In this document: positions 22,295 through 38,700 of the stretch, piece after piece | Layout of the letters: each line of letters opens with the position of its first letter | Numbering within the stretch: position 1 is the stretch's first letter | From: Chrysomallon squamiferum | Lineage: Eukaryota; Mollusca; Gastropoda; Neomphalida; Peltospiridae | Assembly (NCBI GenBank): GCA_012295275.1 | Contig: CM022671.1 | Span: 19,967,822 to 20,031,821 of the forward strand | Direction of reading: 5' to 3' | Length of the DNA stretch: 64,000 bases | Program-made: the position numbers and the translations under genes | Notes under the pieces: model-generated | What the model was told of the DNA's origin: nothing | The model's database searches: none | Seen by the model: the letters and a program-made list of their open reading frames with translations, nothing else

Positions 22295-25039
22295 TATGAT
22301 TTCAGATTGAGTAATAATTTTTTTTTCCCCCTTTCTTTATTTTTTTATTCATAACTTATGAATAAGAATATGAGAAACCTGAAAAAAGTGATATTTTTCT
22401 CATTACAATGATATCCATAAAAAGGTAACTCTTATAACAACTAATCATTATTTAAAAACAATAATTTATCAAAATAATTATAACATTTTAAAGAATCCAA
22501 GACATTATTTAAAATCAGCTTAGCAGTCATGAAAAAGTTTAATTTTGTTTTGGAATCATAATTACAAGTTCTTAATGAGTAGAGATTGATTACACATTAT
22601 GTATCACATTTAGATATTACATTATAATTATGTCTTCAATTAATATATTATTAAAAATATCAAAAAATAACAGAGATACAAAAAAATTAAGTATTGCTTA
22701 ATTAATTGGTATTAGACTTATTATGAAGTTGTCAGATTAATTTTTGTTTTTAATATAATTGGTGCATTTTATCAAGAAATGCTGTGTATTGTCCAAAATA
22801 ATTTTAAAAAATCGTTGTAAAATTTTGTAATAACTTATGAATTGTTCTTTATTTTTTTTTTTTTTTTTTATGTGATTGTCCTTGGAAAAAATAAATGTTT
22901 TATTTCCACAAATAACTGATTTATCATGAAAAAGATGTGATCTTTGTTTTCTTTGGAAAACTGAATACAAAAAATATTGACTGCTAAATAACAGTAATGT
23001 TAAGTTTGTTAATCATAATATAAAATAATTAAAGACACACAAAAAACAAAAAAAAAAACACAAAACAAAATCAAATAAAATGAAATAAAACAAAAATAAA
23101 ATTCTACATATTTAATAAAAATGTGATAAATATAACAACCATATAATCTCATCCTTACATATATCACTTCATGTATTCAAATCAAATACTGACCAGTAAA
23201 CAACAGTTCACCTTGGTAATCTTAATATAAACCAAATTCTGAAAATTTTATGAAAATGTTATAAACATAACAACTGCAATTATGATCTCAACCTCAGATA
23301 TCCTACTTCATGTATTCATTAGCGATAATTCAAATGATAAAACATAAGTAATAATAATATTAAGAATGAAAATATCAGGATAAAATTAATTACAGCCAGC
23401 ACATAATTATGATACATATAAAGATAAAGAATAAGCAAAGTTAATGAATGTATAGTAAATAGCAGATAAAACAACTGAAAATGTTGTTTATTAATGATGT
23501 CCCTGATATGGAGGAAACAAAAACTAAATACAAATTTTGTAAAAAATACTTTTATTTTATGACTTGCATTTAAAAACTATTATTCATAAATGTTTATTAT
23601 TAGGTATTTAAACTAATTACCAATCACATAATATATATTTTTTTGGTTTCAGTCAAACAAAGGAAAAACATTATACAGCCAAACTAAATAAAATATATAT
23701 ATAATTAAATGAAACAAATATAATTGTATATATAATTAAATGAAACTAATGTAATTGTATATATATATATATATAAATTTATTTTAGATTGATACTTTTA
23801 TTTATTGGCAATCAACGAACATTATACTGGACATAAAACATTTTTTTGCTTGAAGAATGATAAGAAAGCACAAAATCAAACAGATAATGAGTATTTTCAC
23901 ACTTATCTGTATATATAATTGGAGAGTATTGATTATGGTTCACAAAGGGCCTAAAAATTCTTATTACCAGTTTTCCACTGGCTTTGTTTTTATATTAGGG
24001 TGTTTTTTTTTTTTTTAATTTAATGAAATTTGTTTTCACATATCATTCTTAACTATTGTGGAAATGTGATTTCACAAATATTAAATATAACTACATTTTA
24101 AAACAGATATAAAAAATTCTGAAATATTGAAATTGTTTTTTGATTGTTCTTTCTCTTATAAGATACACAAATTTGTATATTACCAAAAAGTGATATGAAT
24201 AGATTATAAAAATTAAGAATTGTTTGTTTTCATTCCTTTTTTTTATTTATTTGTTAATGAATCAATTAATCAATGAATGATAATGATGAAGATGATAATA
24301 ATAATAATAATAATAATGATAATACTAATATTAATGTTTTAAATGTTTTCAAAATTTTCAGCTTTACAATGCTGTTACTGTAGCCCGTATATTATGTAAC
24401 ACTGATACGTTATTTAAAGCTATGACAAATGTTTGTATACATCACATCAATAAAACAGTTATACCATAAAACCATTCCCTGATGGCAAGTAGTTTTTCTA
24501 AAAAAAAAAAAAAATAACAAAAAGATAAATAAATTAATTTAATAAAAAAAAAAAAAAAAAAACCCATCTGAAAGAAACAAACAAAACAGTAACAACAACA
24601 AAAAAAAAAAAAAAAAAAATAAATAAATAAAATCGATTATTAAATCTCACAACATTCAAAATAAATCTATGTTAAAGTCTGGAGCAGTTCAAATGTATCT
24701 TAGAGAAATATGTAAGAAAAACTAACAAAGCAAAAACTTGTCTCTGAGCAATCCACCTATTTAAAAGAAAGCACTGCAGCTTATTAGTTCCAAGGGATAA
24801 ATCACAAGTCAATCATGGCAACAATATAGTTATTGTGTCATCCCTAACCTTATCTCCACTGAGGATACTAATAAAATTAATATAGTATCTTTAAAAAGGA
24901 GAGAGAGAAAATAAATATATATAAGGAAAAAGATATCTAAATAACCCAAACAAAAAGCACACTTCTGTTTAACCCTTCCATGCAATAAATTCTCCAGGTG
25001 AGTGCACATACTGAAATATCAAATAAACTGTTATTTTTA
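22295..25039. other. Convergent intergenic region, AT-rich
   Basis: About 2.7 kb between the ends of two converging genes. It is very AT-rich with poly-A runs around 24499-24512, 24546-24561 and 24600-24619, and no open frame with normal codon composition. Nothing resembling a gene is seen. Confidence 0.55.
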
Positions 25040-28000
25040 TCATCGCCACTGAACAATCTTCAGATAAAGTTTGTCTGGGAAGAAGGCATTTACAAGCTGT
25101 TCCACCAGAGACAGAGAGTCCTGCAGATGCATCACTGGGTCTTGAACAGAGGCACAGAGCATGTCAATCTGGTCCTTGTACACACTGTATTGTTTGTTTG
25201 ATTTGAGTGACAGCAGTGCTGCCATTGTCTGTTTTGCCAAACCACCAATGGCCGAACGTTCTTGTGGTTGTAAACAGAGATTTGTCTCAGTGGCCAAATG
25301 GGTTGCAAGAAAAGCAGCCAGACTGCGGCATATTATCCGGAATCTTAAAAATAAAAAGTAAAAGGTAATCTATGAAGGTAAAAACAAAAGAACTGACTAA
25401 TACATTTTGAAACATCTCTAATAACTGTTTCACTTGTTAATGAGCACTCTCCTTGGTAATAACAAAATATGAAAATAAAATATAATTATGAAGATGCATA
25501 ATGGCTTTTACTGTTTCTTTCTTTATGATGTCTGTTTGCATAGGTAACTGTAAATATACACCTGAGTGATTTTTAAAATTTATGTTTCCATCTTCAAGAA
25601 AATGGGAAATGTCAGTTTATTAGTATCCTGAAGTTTGCTGTTTTGTTGTTATATTTTATTATCAGCAACATTTGATAACAAAAAAACCTATACAGACCAA
25701 TAACACTGAATGAGATGAAATGTTTTTAGGCCAGTTGTAGATATATTCAAAAGAAGACAGTAAAGCTAATTATTATATCATTAAAATATATGTTTTATGA
25801 AATTGATTTTTAACAAAGAAATTCAAGGAATATATTTGCTTTGTCACTGTCAAGGATGATAATGTTATTTAAATGATTAATTATGAATTGTATTTTTAAT
25901 GATTAATTTTGAATGACATACAAATTTGGCAGGGAATAAAACAAGAATTTGTTATGTATACTGTAAATCCTGATAAATGCTACAACCGCCCACCCCCCAA
26001 AAGACACCAATTACATCAAATTCAATAAATCTAAACATATATATATTTTTTAATCTCCCCACTGAAATTTAGATCAAATCATAACAGGAGACAAATATTT
26101 CTCACAATTCTAAATCGCATAATAATTGAATTTATTAATAGCATCATTACAATACTAAATCATACAGACAGAACATACCTGCAAGAAAGTTGAGATTTTC
26201 TGCCAAATCCTATAGCTCCTAATATACCAGAAGTTGCACGGTCCTCTCCAAGAGCTTGAAGCACTGTGATAAAGTGGTTGAGCTGTTTGGTGAAAATAAA
26301 CTTAGTTCCACTTTCACATATTTGTTTTAATATCAGTTCCAGTAACTTGTGCCACCAAAGAAGAAGTTTCCCTTCATTTTCAGACCTGAAAATCAGACAC
26401 AACTTATAAAGAAGAATTACTTATAAGTCAAATGCATTTAGATATTTTTTTAAATCTTTTTTTTCTTCTTCTTCCTCTTCTTCTAATAATTATATAACTT
26501 AAACCAGATCCAACAATTAGAAAACTAAAGTATGTTAACTCGCATTCACTAAAATGAAGTTCTGAAAAGCAACTAGGTAATTAAAGAGATACTTCTGTTG
26601 CTAAATCAATTTTTCCATATAACAAATACAGTATGAGCAATTCTATAAATAAATACACTGAAAGATTAATTAATGAACAATAAATAAAAACACAAACTAT
26701 AAATATACTAATAAAATTAAAAGGAATATCTTTTAAAATAAAGCAAAATATAAAATTTTGTCATAAAAGAAAAGTAAAAATTATAAATTTAATATTTTAC
26801 TTTGGCTTAGATTCTGAAGACCACTCTATAAGACTGTTGGTGATCTTTGCTTCATCTTCATAGTTCTGACATAAAGCTAGCTGTTGAAGAACATGAGCAT
26901 ACAGGAGAAGAAATGAGCCTTCCATTACTGCCTCTTTTATACACTGCTCCACATTCAGTTCTGGCATTTGAATTACCTCCAGAATTTGACCCCACTCAGT
27001 GGCATGTATGGAATCTGAATCTGAAAATATGACATGGACACGAGACTCAAAAAAAGAAATAATATATATATATAACAATAAACAATTTATGTATGTATAT
27101 AATTAGGCCAACTTAGCAACATTAACTCTTATTTAGCTTCTTATTCCTTGTACAGAAGGTACCTCAAAAACAATATTTAAAAAATAATAATAATAATAAT
27201 CCAAGACATAAAAATAATATCTAAGACAGCAACATCAAACATGAAAGTACAAAAATAATGGTGTATTTTATACACTGTTTTACACACTGTTTATGGTGAG
27301 CTCTAGTTGATATGGGAAAGAGATACATTAAATTTGATTAGGAGGATTAATCCAGATATCTGTCATATGATAAACTAGTGCTCTACTAACCAGCAGAGAA
27401 GAAAACTTCAATGCAAGCTTCCATGATCTGCACCATCTGTTTGAGAGAGGCCAGACAAGCGTGAAGCTGCCTTGATGCATGGAGTCAGCAGAATGCTGTG
27501 TGGAGAATCCTGTAACCACTGACTGACAGTCGTGATGATGACATCCAGAGCATTGCTGTCAGGGTTGCTGTTGTTCAATAAACTTAGAAGTTCTTTGATG
27601 AGATCAAGTGATTCTTCTTGTTGTGTTCTCACATCAATTACTGTAAAACAAAATAACAAGGTAATAATTATGTTTAATCTGTCCGTTTAAAAGGACTCAG
27701 TGTTTACAGAAATCTCCACATACTTTGAAAAGAAGCAGTAACATTTTTACATATCCAGACATCCAGTTTGAACCAGACCAAAAAACAAAATGAACCAAAA
27801 AACCCACAAAAACCCAGTAGGCTCAAACACAATTTCATTAATACAAATAGTAATTCTAAATAATATTTAAAGCATAGGAAAAAATATTAACCATACTTTT
27901 TTAAAACTGTTTTAAAAGTTAATAGTGAAGTACAATAAAAATATAACTATATTAATTGCTAATATCAAAGTACAATCAAAATAAAGCTAATATCACAGTA

Positions 28001-30021
28001 CAATAAAACTAAAGCTATTTTAATACTCTATATCAAAGTGCAATAAAAATAAAACTATTCTGATAGTTAATCAAAATAAAACAATTCTAAGGTAATACCT
28101 GATGATTCAACCATTTCAATTTCTGTGAGCAGATTGACAATGACAGTTCCGACTGAGTTCATTCTGACATCAGGTAAGTATGTACACTGACACAACAGCT
28201 GTGTAATTATGTGTACGTACATGAGTCGACGAGCTGAAAGGTCTGGAGACCAGGGCATGTCACTACGAGAAGTAAAACCAGCAGCAACTTTTAACAGTCT
28301 GTGAAATAAAAACCCATCTTTGGTCAACATGTATGTGTATATATATATATATTATCATATTACTCATGATTATATGTATGATTTATTCATGAATAAAATA
28401 ATAAAATATTACATTATATCAGTTTGTAAAAAGAACAGAGACAAAAATAACAACAAAAACCCCCTCATTTTCATATACTTTCAAACAAATTTGATTAATA
28501 ATATTATATCATATAATATATGGTTAAAAAAAAAAAAACCTGCTTACTTTTCTTGTTATCCTTCTCTTTAACAAAAATAATCGTTACAGGTTTCTGAAGT
28601 TCAGTTAATGAATTAGTACTCATTTACTTAATGACGACAGCTCAGTACATTTTATTACTGATGATTATTAGGTGTCAAAATTATAGTTTTTGTATAATGA
28701 AAGCAAGAAAGGTGAAATTTGCTGTCACTATTCTATGGTATGATTAGCAGTAAGAAATCTCATATATCCTTTTTAAGTTGTTGTTTGTTGTTTTTTCTTG
28801 TTTTTTGTTTCTGGGACAGGACTGAAGTAAACATCTGTTAATTAATTTAATCCAGCTCAGATTAAATGTAAAATTAAGTGAATGTAGTTTATTTGTTATT
28901 TACCCACAGAAAACTTGAAGTATACAGCAGCCTTTGTTTGAGCTCCTGGGCTTTTGACAGATAAAAATAAAAATATTATTTGCAATTATTATGAAATGAG
29001 TGAAAATACATTTCTAAATCAGCAAGTGCCTGGAATGGGAAATGGCCAATTGGGGGCATCAAGGAAAATGGATCCATTGACCCATCACATTGTTTGCCAG
29101 CCCTTTATCTACTGACCTGCAGATGACATCTGTTGATATATTGTTTATTTACAGAAACATACCTCAGTCCCAGGGCAGCTGCAGATGTTCTTTCTGACAG
29201 AACACAGTTTGGATCACTGACTTGTAAAAACCAGTTGGTGCACACCCGGAAGCTTGCCAGTGTGATGTAGCTCCAGTCAAAACGTTCTGCTGATTCCAAC
29301 AGTTTTATTGTTCCTTCATTCTGAAATACAACAACTGTTACTATAACCTTACTATGGTTGAATGGTGTACAGTGTTATTAAATGTGAAATAAATAGGGTA
29401 TTTTATCAGATGAATTTTGGCTAACTCACTACAATCGATGTTCTCTGAGACATAAATACTAATTACTACTTTACTAATTGTATGTAATGATTCTAATATA
29501 TTACAATAGTCTTTTAATTTATTCTGCCAGTTACCAAAAAAAAAAAAAAAAAAAAAAAAGAAAAAAAAAGGTTATCTACTTATGTAAAACAAGAGTAGAA
29601 AATAATAAGTTTGATACTTGACTCTTATTCTACTGTAATTTTAAACAATTTTAGGAGTTAATAATGATAAAAAAATTCTTGTTATATTTCATTCAAAAGG
29701 TGATCAGAATTTTTAAAAATTGAAATAAAACAAATCAGAGAGTTTAAAGTATTAAAATAAAATAAAACTGTTAATTATAATAAATATTTACAGAATAGTT
29801 GGTGTCTGTAAACTAACCTCTGACATTTCTTTTTCTCCATATGTCTGTATCAGTAACAGTAAGAGGGCAGCCTGGAAGCGAAACACAACCTCAGGCTGCT
29901 GACACATCTGATAATACTGAAGTATGTCAGCCCATGCTGATCTAGGCAGGAGATGACTTATCAGTTTAAAACAGACTGGTGATGTTCTTTCTTTCATCTG
30001 TGAAATAACAACACCAAAATC

Positions 30022-30067
<46 letters not shown>

Positions 30068-33000
30068 GTAATAATAATGATGATGATAGTGATAATAGTA
30101 ACAGCAACAACAACAATGAAAATGTTTATAGCAATAATAAACATAATAATAATAATAATAATGTTAGAAAAGTGATAAAGTTTTTTTTTTTAAATACAAA
30201 TTATAAATATAGGCATTTAGGAACAAATGCTAACAAATGTAGATATGATTCTCTATTTATATAACAATTTTAACCAATCTGGACATATTTATTTAACCCC
30301 ATATTTAAGTAACTCCCATGATCTCCAGATTTAGGTTTCCTTTGAAAGTGTATTTATTTAAAACAATAATCATCGACATCAACAGTGTACATTTTTAAAT
30401 GTCTATGAAGATTAATATTAAATCATTCCTATATATTTTCTTACCTGTGCAACAGTTTCTAGAAGCTGCAGGTCAGGTCTTAGTGCCTCCCATGGTAAAT
30501 GTTTAAACTCACTTAAAAACAGCTGAGGTATGTAATGTGGTGTTGTCTTTGCACACAAACCATTCACATAATACATCAGTAACAAAGCTAGCACCCCAGC
30601 ACTGTATTCTGGAGCTGTAACTGAAATAACACTTAAACTATTTATTTAAATGATAAAACAAAAAAACAAAAAATAATATTAATAAATAAATAAATAAATA
30701 ATAAACCAATAAATAAAAATTAAAATATTAAAATAATGAAATAAATAAAAATAAATATTATCTGTATTTTAAAGAATCTGACCAAAAGTAATTACCACTG
30801 ATTTAAAGGGAATGTTTTTTCAGTTCAGTATTAAACTTATTTTAGAAAACATTTTAATCAGTCTATGAACAAACACACACACATACTGAGTTTTCTATTA
30901 AAGTGAGTAGATTGGAAACAACATTTCATGCTTTTTAAAAAAAAAAGATAAATGTGTTGGGTTGATGAATGTGTGAAGAAGAAGTGGTAAATAACAACAG
31001 AGAATAAATTATTGATTAAACTACATCTTGTTATCATTTAAGCTTAAGTTTTCTTCTATATAATGATTAAACTTAATTTAACCGCAATGACTTATTCCTC
31101 AACACAATAAAAATTTTTTTAAAATGTATCACTGTTTACAACTGGCAGAAGAATTTTATCCTGATATACACTTCAAGTGAATGTATATGCATCACAGAAT
31201 AAAACTGCTTATCTTAAAAGACATACAAATTTACACATAACGGCAATAAATACATTACTGATATTTGTAGAGACATAAATAAAATAATACACAACATACC
31301 TGAAAGCTGGTTAATTATGAACTGCACTGTCTGTCTGAACATGGAAACCATGGACCTGGCCACCAGTGAGTCTTCCTCAATCCAGGGGTAGAGTGTTTGT
31401 TCCTGGTTTCCCAGATGCTGTATCCATGGAGAAAATACCTGCACCAGCTCTTGCCAAATGAGTTCAATAACTGAAAATTAAATTTCTAGGCTAAAGATAC
31501 TGATAAATAACAAAATCAAAATATAAAAATATCTACTAAAAATGATTTTACAAAAGAAAACCAAAATCATAAAAGAGAAGCAAAACAAGTGAAAAACATT
31601 AACTTTTCTACAACTGCTTTGTTGTTTTAAAAAAAAAGATAAGAAATAATTTTGTCTCCAAAAATAATTTCTAAGAAATGTTACAACATTAATTTAAACC
31701 AACAAATAATGTATTTCAATGTATGTATATATTATATGAAGTTGAGAAGACAATTAATATTTCTAACAGCTGAAAAGTATGCAACATTTATATAATTTCC
31801 AAACCTTCTTGCATTTCTATGTAGGCACTAAATGTGTAAGAAAACTAAAAATAAAGCATATAACTGGCCAATCAAGAATAAACATTAAAACTACTGTTTA
31901 AAGTAAAATTAACCACATTACTGTTGGATTTGAAAGAGATAAATATAGTGACCTTGATATGGGTTCATGTCTGCTAAATTTGGCATCATTTTTGTGACAT
32001 AACTTCTCATGAGTCCTCCAATAAACTGAGCAATGTAAGGAACGTATCTGCCCAACTTTGGGTACAGACCAAATGTTGCAGCATCCATGTCAGTCAGTCT
32101 CACTTGTAAAAAGTAACTGCCAACCCACTGGAGAATTTCTTTTACCTGAATGAAATAAAAAATTGTAAAAATATTAATTGTATTAATTGACTAACCAATT
32201 ATCTAATGTAGCCTTGAAAAGACCACGTAGTGTTCTTGGATTAAATAAAAATACACTTGTATTTGAATATGACTGAAATGTAATAATACAATATTAAATA
32301 TGTAGCATTAGAAAGGCTCAAATTTTATTATAGTAATTTTTCTCTTTTTCAGTTAGAAAATAATCATTAATTGAAACAGTAACAGAGACAGACTTGATAA
32401 TGATGCTTGATTCTGTAATCCAAGATTTGTTGTACCTGAGTGGTACTAAATATGGTATCAGTACAAGCTTCAATTTCTTCCATATTACAGTTCACTGCAG
32501 GTGTTTTCTTCCCAGAAGATGTAGTCTGAGGTGTGGTCATAAAACACTGAACACACAGCACTTCCCAGCACTGCACATGCAGTCTTTCTGAAGCTGAACC
32601 TAATAATAATAATAATAATAATGGTGATGATGATGATAATAATACACAACAATAATCAACAATAATGATAATAAGAACTACACTAATAAAATAATAATAA
32701 TGATAATTATGATGATATACAACAACATCTAACAATAATATTAATAACAGCAAAAATTACAATAACACCTATAATAAGAAAATAGCAATGATGATGATGT
32801 TGATGATAATAAAAACAATAACTAACAATAATAATAACAAGTAATTTAATATTTCATAACAAGAGCTAGGTAAGTTCACACATTGAACTAATTCATGGTA
32901 TCGCAAAAATAATCATTATGCATTTTTTATTTTCAAAATGTAAATCCATTTCTAATGCGGTTCAACATCAAGATAATTTACTGACTCTTGTTATGATTAT

Positions 33001-35675
33001 CCAACACATAATATTAAAAAAATAATAATTTCAATAAATATTTGGCTGATAAGAAAGAGAAAATGAAATAAACTGTAAATCTCCCAGTCTAACAGTGACT
33101 AATGGAGCAAGCTTCAAGTTACATTTATTTCTTTTTTGCCAGATGCTTATTTTGCACCCAGGAATAAATAAGCAAATATTTATATGCACTATTTAAGTAA
33201 AACTCAGTTACCTTGCAGAACAATGTTGATAACATCTGACATGTTGTTAGGAAAGTTATTTTGAACAAAACTCCGAAAATGTCCACAGTAGAGCTAAAAG
33301 ATAAAGTATATTTGATATCTAACTGTGAAAAATAAAATGTGACAAAGTGTTGTTGTGAACTAACTATATAAGCAATGAACATATTAAAATGAGTGTTTTA
33401 ACAGGCTGACATTTTATCCTCTGCAGTGTCATTTATAATATTACTTAAGGGACATTTTGAAATGATCTAAGCAGTAGGTAATAACTTGGGCCAAAAGCAA
33501 GAGTGAACTATTGTGACAAGTCGGTAATAACTTACATCAAAGACAAGTTTTGATTCTTTTACTGGCTCTGCTCCACAAGCCATTAAAGCAGAACCAAGGA
33601 TATCTATAAATCGTTTCCTGTCAACTTGAGGTGGCTTTACTTCTTCCAGCCAAGACCAAACATCAAACTACAGTTAAAAAAATGAACAGTAACAAAATGA
33701 TTAAAAAGCTTTTTTTTTATCATTAAAGCTAAGAGTTCTTAAAATGCCAGTGATATCCAAATTTCTTACAAAACATATACAACAATATACTGTAGGATGG
33801 AAATAATACTTCATTCATAATATACATTTGTCATGACTATAAGTAAAGAAAAAGAAACAGTATTAATCATATTTGTATTTCTCTAACTTCTACACAAACA
33901 AAAATATAAAATATATAATAATAATATATTTCATAGTTCTAAGCAACTGTATTTCCTGTACTAAAAAAAAAAAAAAAAAAATAATAATAAAATCATTTGT
34001 AATTCTAAAGAAAATGAAACCTAATTCTAAAAAAAGCACAAACATGGTGACAACTGTATTTCCTTAACAGATCTACACTAAACAAAAATTTTAAATAACT
34101 AACATGATGATAAAATCACTTCTAACGCTAATCAAAAATAAAAACTTTTAACCTTTGTGAGCAGCATAAAGACCAAGTCCATGTTCTGTTGTTGGAGTAT
34201 GTGTATGAGCTGTTCATACATGTCCACAAAGTGTCTGGTGCTGTTTTTAGGTACAAAGTGTGGAGAGATGAGGCCAGACAAAGAGGGCTGCTCCAGACAT
34301 GTCTGTAATACCATGCGAGTCTGCAGAGGATCTCGAGACACAAATTCCTGTAAATATAAACCATGTCTTACAGAATTAAAAAAAAATAAAGTTAAATAAT
34401 AATAAAATTAAATGTATGAATACTTTTCAGACAGTGTGAATTAGAATGATCAGACTTTTTCAGATTTAATGTCTGCCCCACAACTGATTTATGAAAATCT
34501 GAGAAATATACAAGATCTGTTGCTGCCTTTACAAATAAGAAGGCTGTATTTTTATATATATGTGAACTGAACACTAATTTTTGGTGGAATGTATGAAATT
34601 TTAATTGTGAAGGATATGTGAATATGTCAATTGTCAGATAAAGAAAAAAAAAGAAAAATGAAATTTTAACCTGGCCCAGTATTTCAATACAGGAGGTAAA
34701 GAACTGCTTTGTTGGAGGGTAGAAGTTGATCTCTTCATTCACCATAGAGGCTAGATGGAAGAAAAGTGTTCCTGCAGTGTCAAACAAAGCAGCTCTCAGT
34801 TCTTCATCTGTGCTACACTGACTCAGTTTGATCAGCATTCTAGAAATATAACAAAATTTCTTGTTTTAGGAGGCTGTTCCCTTTCTGGAGTGTCAACAGG
34901 TAGCCACTGGTGATTGTGATAGAAAGTATAAGGTCTGGTGTGGTGAATTTGAGTGTGTGGGTGTACAATAATGTTCTACATAATAACTGTAAAGATAATG
35001 ATAGGATGGTAATAATTTAAAAGATTTGATAATATTTAGAAATATGTACGTGATTGCATTTTCCACGTGGACTGCTGCAATGCAGACATTCTGTGGTGGA
35101 GGCAGTAAACCTTCAATCATGACCTGCTTGTACTCAGCACGGTTCTCATCTATTTTCCTCTGTGTGATGTCATTCCTCTGTTTCTCACTAACCTAAAACA
35201 GCAGACTCAATGAATATCATGTACAGTGCTTGTTTTGGGGTTTTCAAAGCATTTTTAATAAAATAAAGATATTTCACTAACATTCAGCATTTATATCTAG
35301 TTTTTACATATAACCAAATTACATCAAATACCATTTTTCTAAATAAAAGCTTGTTACTTTATAAAAAACTATAGATATATAAAATATATTTGATTAAAAT
35401 AAATTCTGTAACCATAATGTTTTTTAAATTTTCAAACAATGATTGAAGTAACTTATGTGTAAGACAGAATATTACATACTCTGACATTTGTGACAGCAGG
35501 ATTGGAACATCGATGAAGAGGATTCACTTTGCTTTTACATTCAATTGTCACAGTTACCTGTGGAAGCAAAAAACAAACTAACCAAGTTAATTTCATTGTT
35601 AAAGCTGAGGAAAGCTGAACACACAAACACACACACACATAATAATAATACATATACGTACATCCATCTATCCAT

Positions 35676-35721
<46 letters not shown>

Positions 35722-38700
35722 CTATCTATCCATCCATATATATATATATACACACATACATATCCATCCATCTATCTAAATATATAAACTATTACAGATG
35801 GACAGAAGCAGATACGTCACATCTATTTAGATCCTGCTTACATTAATCTGTAAGAATACAGGGATTTGATTGGCTTATTTTTCTAAATTAAATAATTACC
35901 AACATTAGGTCTTTGTGACACAAATATACTGTACATGGGTATTCTTGGACACATAGATGTTTTGATTTATGTATGATTTTGCAAGATGATCCACTATACC
36001 AGATCTATTAGGCCAAATGTGTTGTGCAATAATGAAGGTTTTGAACATACTATTTTTTTTCACATAAAGTGTGATAAACTGCTATTATCAAAGCACAGAT
36101 TAACATACTAATTCATTCACCAAAACATTAAACATTAAAAAATACTAAATATTTACTAACCTCTTTCCAAACATTAGAATACAGATCTGGAAGAAGGTCA
36201 AGGAAAGCTTCATCAACTGCACAGTGATGGGCAGTACGAGTACCAAATATTCTGAAAAGAACAAAAGAGAAAAGGTTCACAGTCCTGATTATAAGAATAT
36301 AATTTAGGGTCATTTTAAGACACTGTAATCTTTCTGTTATGGGAAAATAACTGAGAAATGAATTTTGAATGTTTATTGTTCAAGAGGGCTGGTATACCTT
36401 TAATAATGTTAGATAAGCAAAATTTCAGGCATTTGCAAGAAAGAGTTCTCATTACAACTAAGCTAATACTAAATGACAATTAACAAGCCAACTAAACAAA
36501 AGTAATTGATTGAGTGAAAACATATCTTACTGACAGAGAAGCAAAACATTAATTTATAATATACAAGACTCTTTCCAATACATTTAGGAACTCGATTACA
36601 CAACAATTTCAACAATCAAAGACAGTAGAATTATCAAAAATATATTTTTTATAAAAGTAATTACTTGGTATAATCCCTGAGAACTATCAAGTCAGATTTG
36701 ATCAGATGTAGTAATGACGCTTTTTCTCTGACGATGGACATGCTGATTTCAGGTACAGCAGCTGTCAGAGTGCTTAGTTGTGGTGGATCTTCTACAGATT
36801 CTGTATTTCTTAATCTTCGAATGATTCTGTCTGCAGCTTGAAAACAAAGAAGACAATTTTCACCTCAACATTACAAGGCAAATAGCACATCATCTGGCTC
36901 TGAATCATACAGACATTAAAAAATAAAAAGCCACTAAAATATTAAAATCTTAAGGAACAGAATATAATATCATTATCTGATATATATTTTCTGATGACAT
37001 TCATTTTATATTTATAAATGTTCTGATATGCAATTTGTTACTATCTGGAATAAAATCATGTTATTAAAATATGTATTATGGTTCTTCTAACCATCTGAAA
37101 TTTGGTTTTAAAATTTTTATCACTTGCTTTTTCTAATAGCTATTATTAGAACATTGTTCTTAAATTTTTTACCATTAATAAATTGCTGTTAAACCTTTTA
37201 CCACTATTAATATGCAGTTACAACTACCACTATTGGTAACTTGCTTTCAAAACACTTAATGTTGTTAATTTTTTGGACAAAATTCTTATCAGCTGTGGTC
37301 ATTTATTCTTAAATTTCTCACCACAGCAGATTTTGTTTATCACTTACCACAAGCAACCTGTTCTATATCCTCTTGCAGACATTTTGGATCTGGAGTGTAT
37401 GAGCAGGTAATAATTTTTCTCCAGTCTTCAGCACCCAGACTCAGCAAATACTGCACACCCTCTAGGTCAACCAAATCAAGCCATGGATCCTAATAAATAT
37501 GATAAAAAATAAATAAATAATAAATAAATAAATAAATTAAAAAAAATAAATAAATAAAAAATAAAAAAACAATAAAGAAATTATTACCATACACCCATTC
37601 TTATTATTTTTGAGAATATTCTTTTATTAAACTTTAATTTTCAGTTTCTAATCAGAAGAGTAATTTAATAAATAATTTCTCTGAATATGAACATTTATAT
37701 ATTTTCAGAAAAATTAATAACTCTTTTTTTTTTCTGAACTTAATGAAATAAAATTTGTAATATGTACAATAGCAAAAAGGATTATAATGCTATCACATTT
37801 ATGACAATGGTGACTTAATACTTGACATAAAAATTCAGTCAATAAAAGAAGTGAGAAACTCTGATTTAGCTTTCCTGATATAAACACATTAATAATATAT
37901 GTAAAAATAGGAAGTAGTTATAGTTACCATCTGCATCTGAAAGACTTGAAGTAAGCGGGCTGACTCATACTGTGGTGGAAGTGCAGGCAGGTACAGATTA
38001 GCATCATGCAATCTGGGTTCATCCAACCACAAGACAAATGTCTGGTACAATCTGAAATATATATATATATATATATCTATACAAAATTTTAAAAAGTCAG
38101 TCATTAATTTCATCTCTTTATAATGGTTTGCAAAATTATTTTTCAGAATGTAATGTAATTCACAAACACTGGAATGCTTATTACATAATGAACTAACAAT
38201 GAAAATACTGCTAAGTATTACCTTAATGATTTAACTTTATTGAAAATTTTGTTATTTAAATTTCATCAAACATTTAGTAATAATTAAGTAAGCCCAAATA
38301 AGTGAAAAGATACAGAATTCATATATGTTTCTATAATATTTTATCCATGTTCAACCTATTTTGTAAAGAGTAGATAAATATTAAATTACACATTAATTAA
38401 GATGTAAACTAACCTAGCAAGTTTCTCATGTAGTTCTTTTGAACTTGCATATTTACTCTCATCCTCACTGTCTGATGCACTGGGATCTTCAGGGGGTTTG
38501 TAATTCAGATGAAAGTCAGAAGCTTCAGCTAATCTTTTCTTCATTTTCTTCAGCATGGAAGAGTAGCTCATACTCTCAAAGAATCGTTCACCTATACTAG
38601 CTCTTTGTGGCAAACTTCAAACAGCAAAAAAAAAAAAAAAAAAAAGGAAAAAGAGAAAGAAATAAAGAAATAAAAGAAGAATAATGAATATAATATCACA

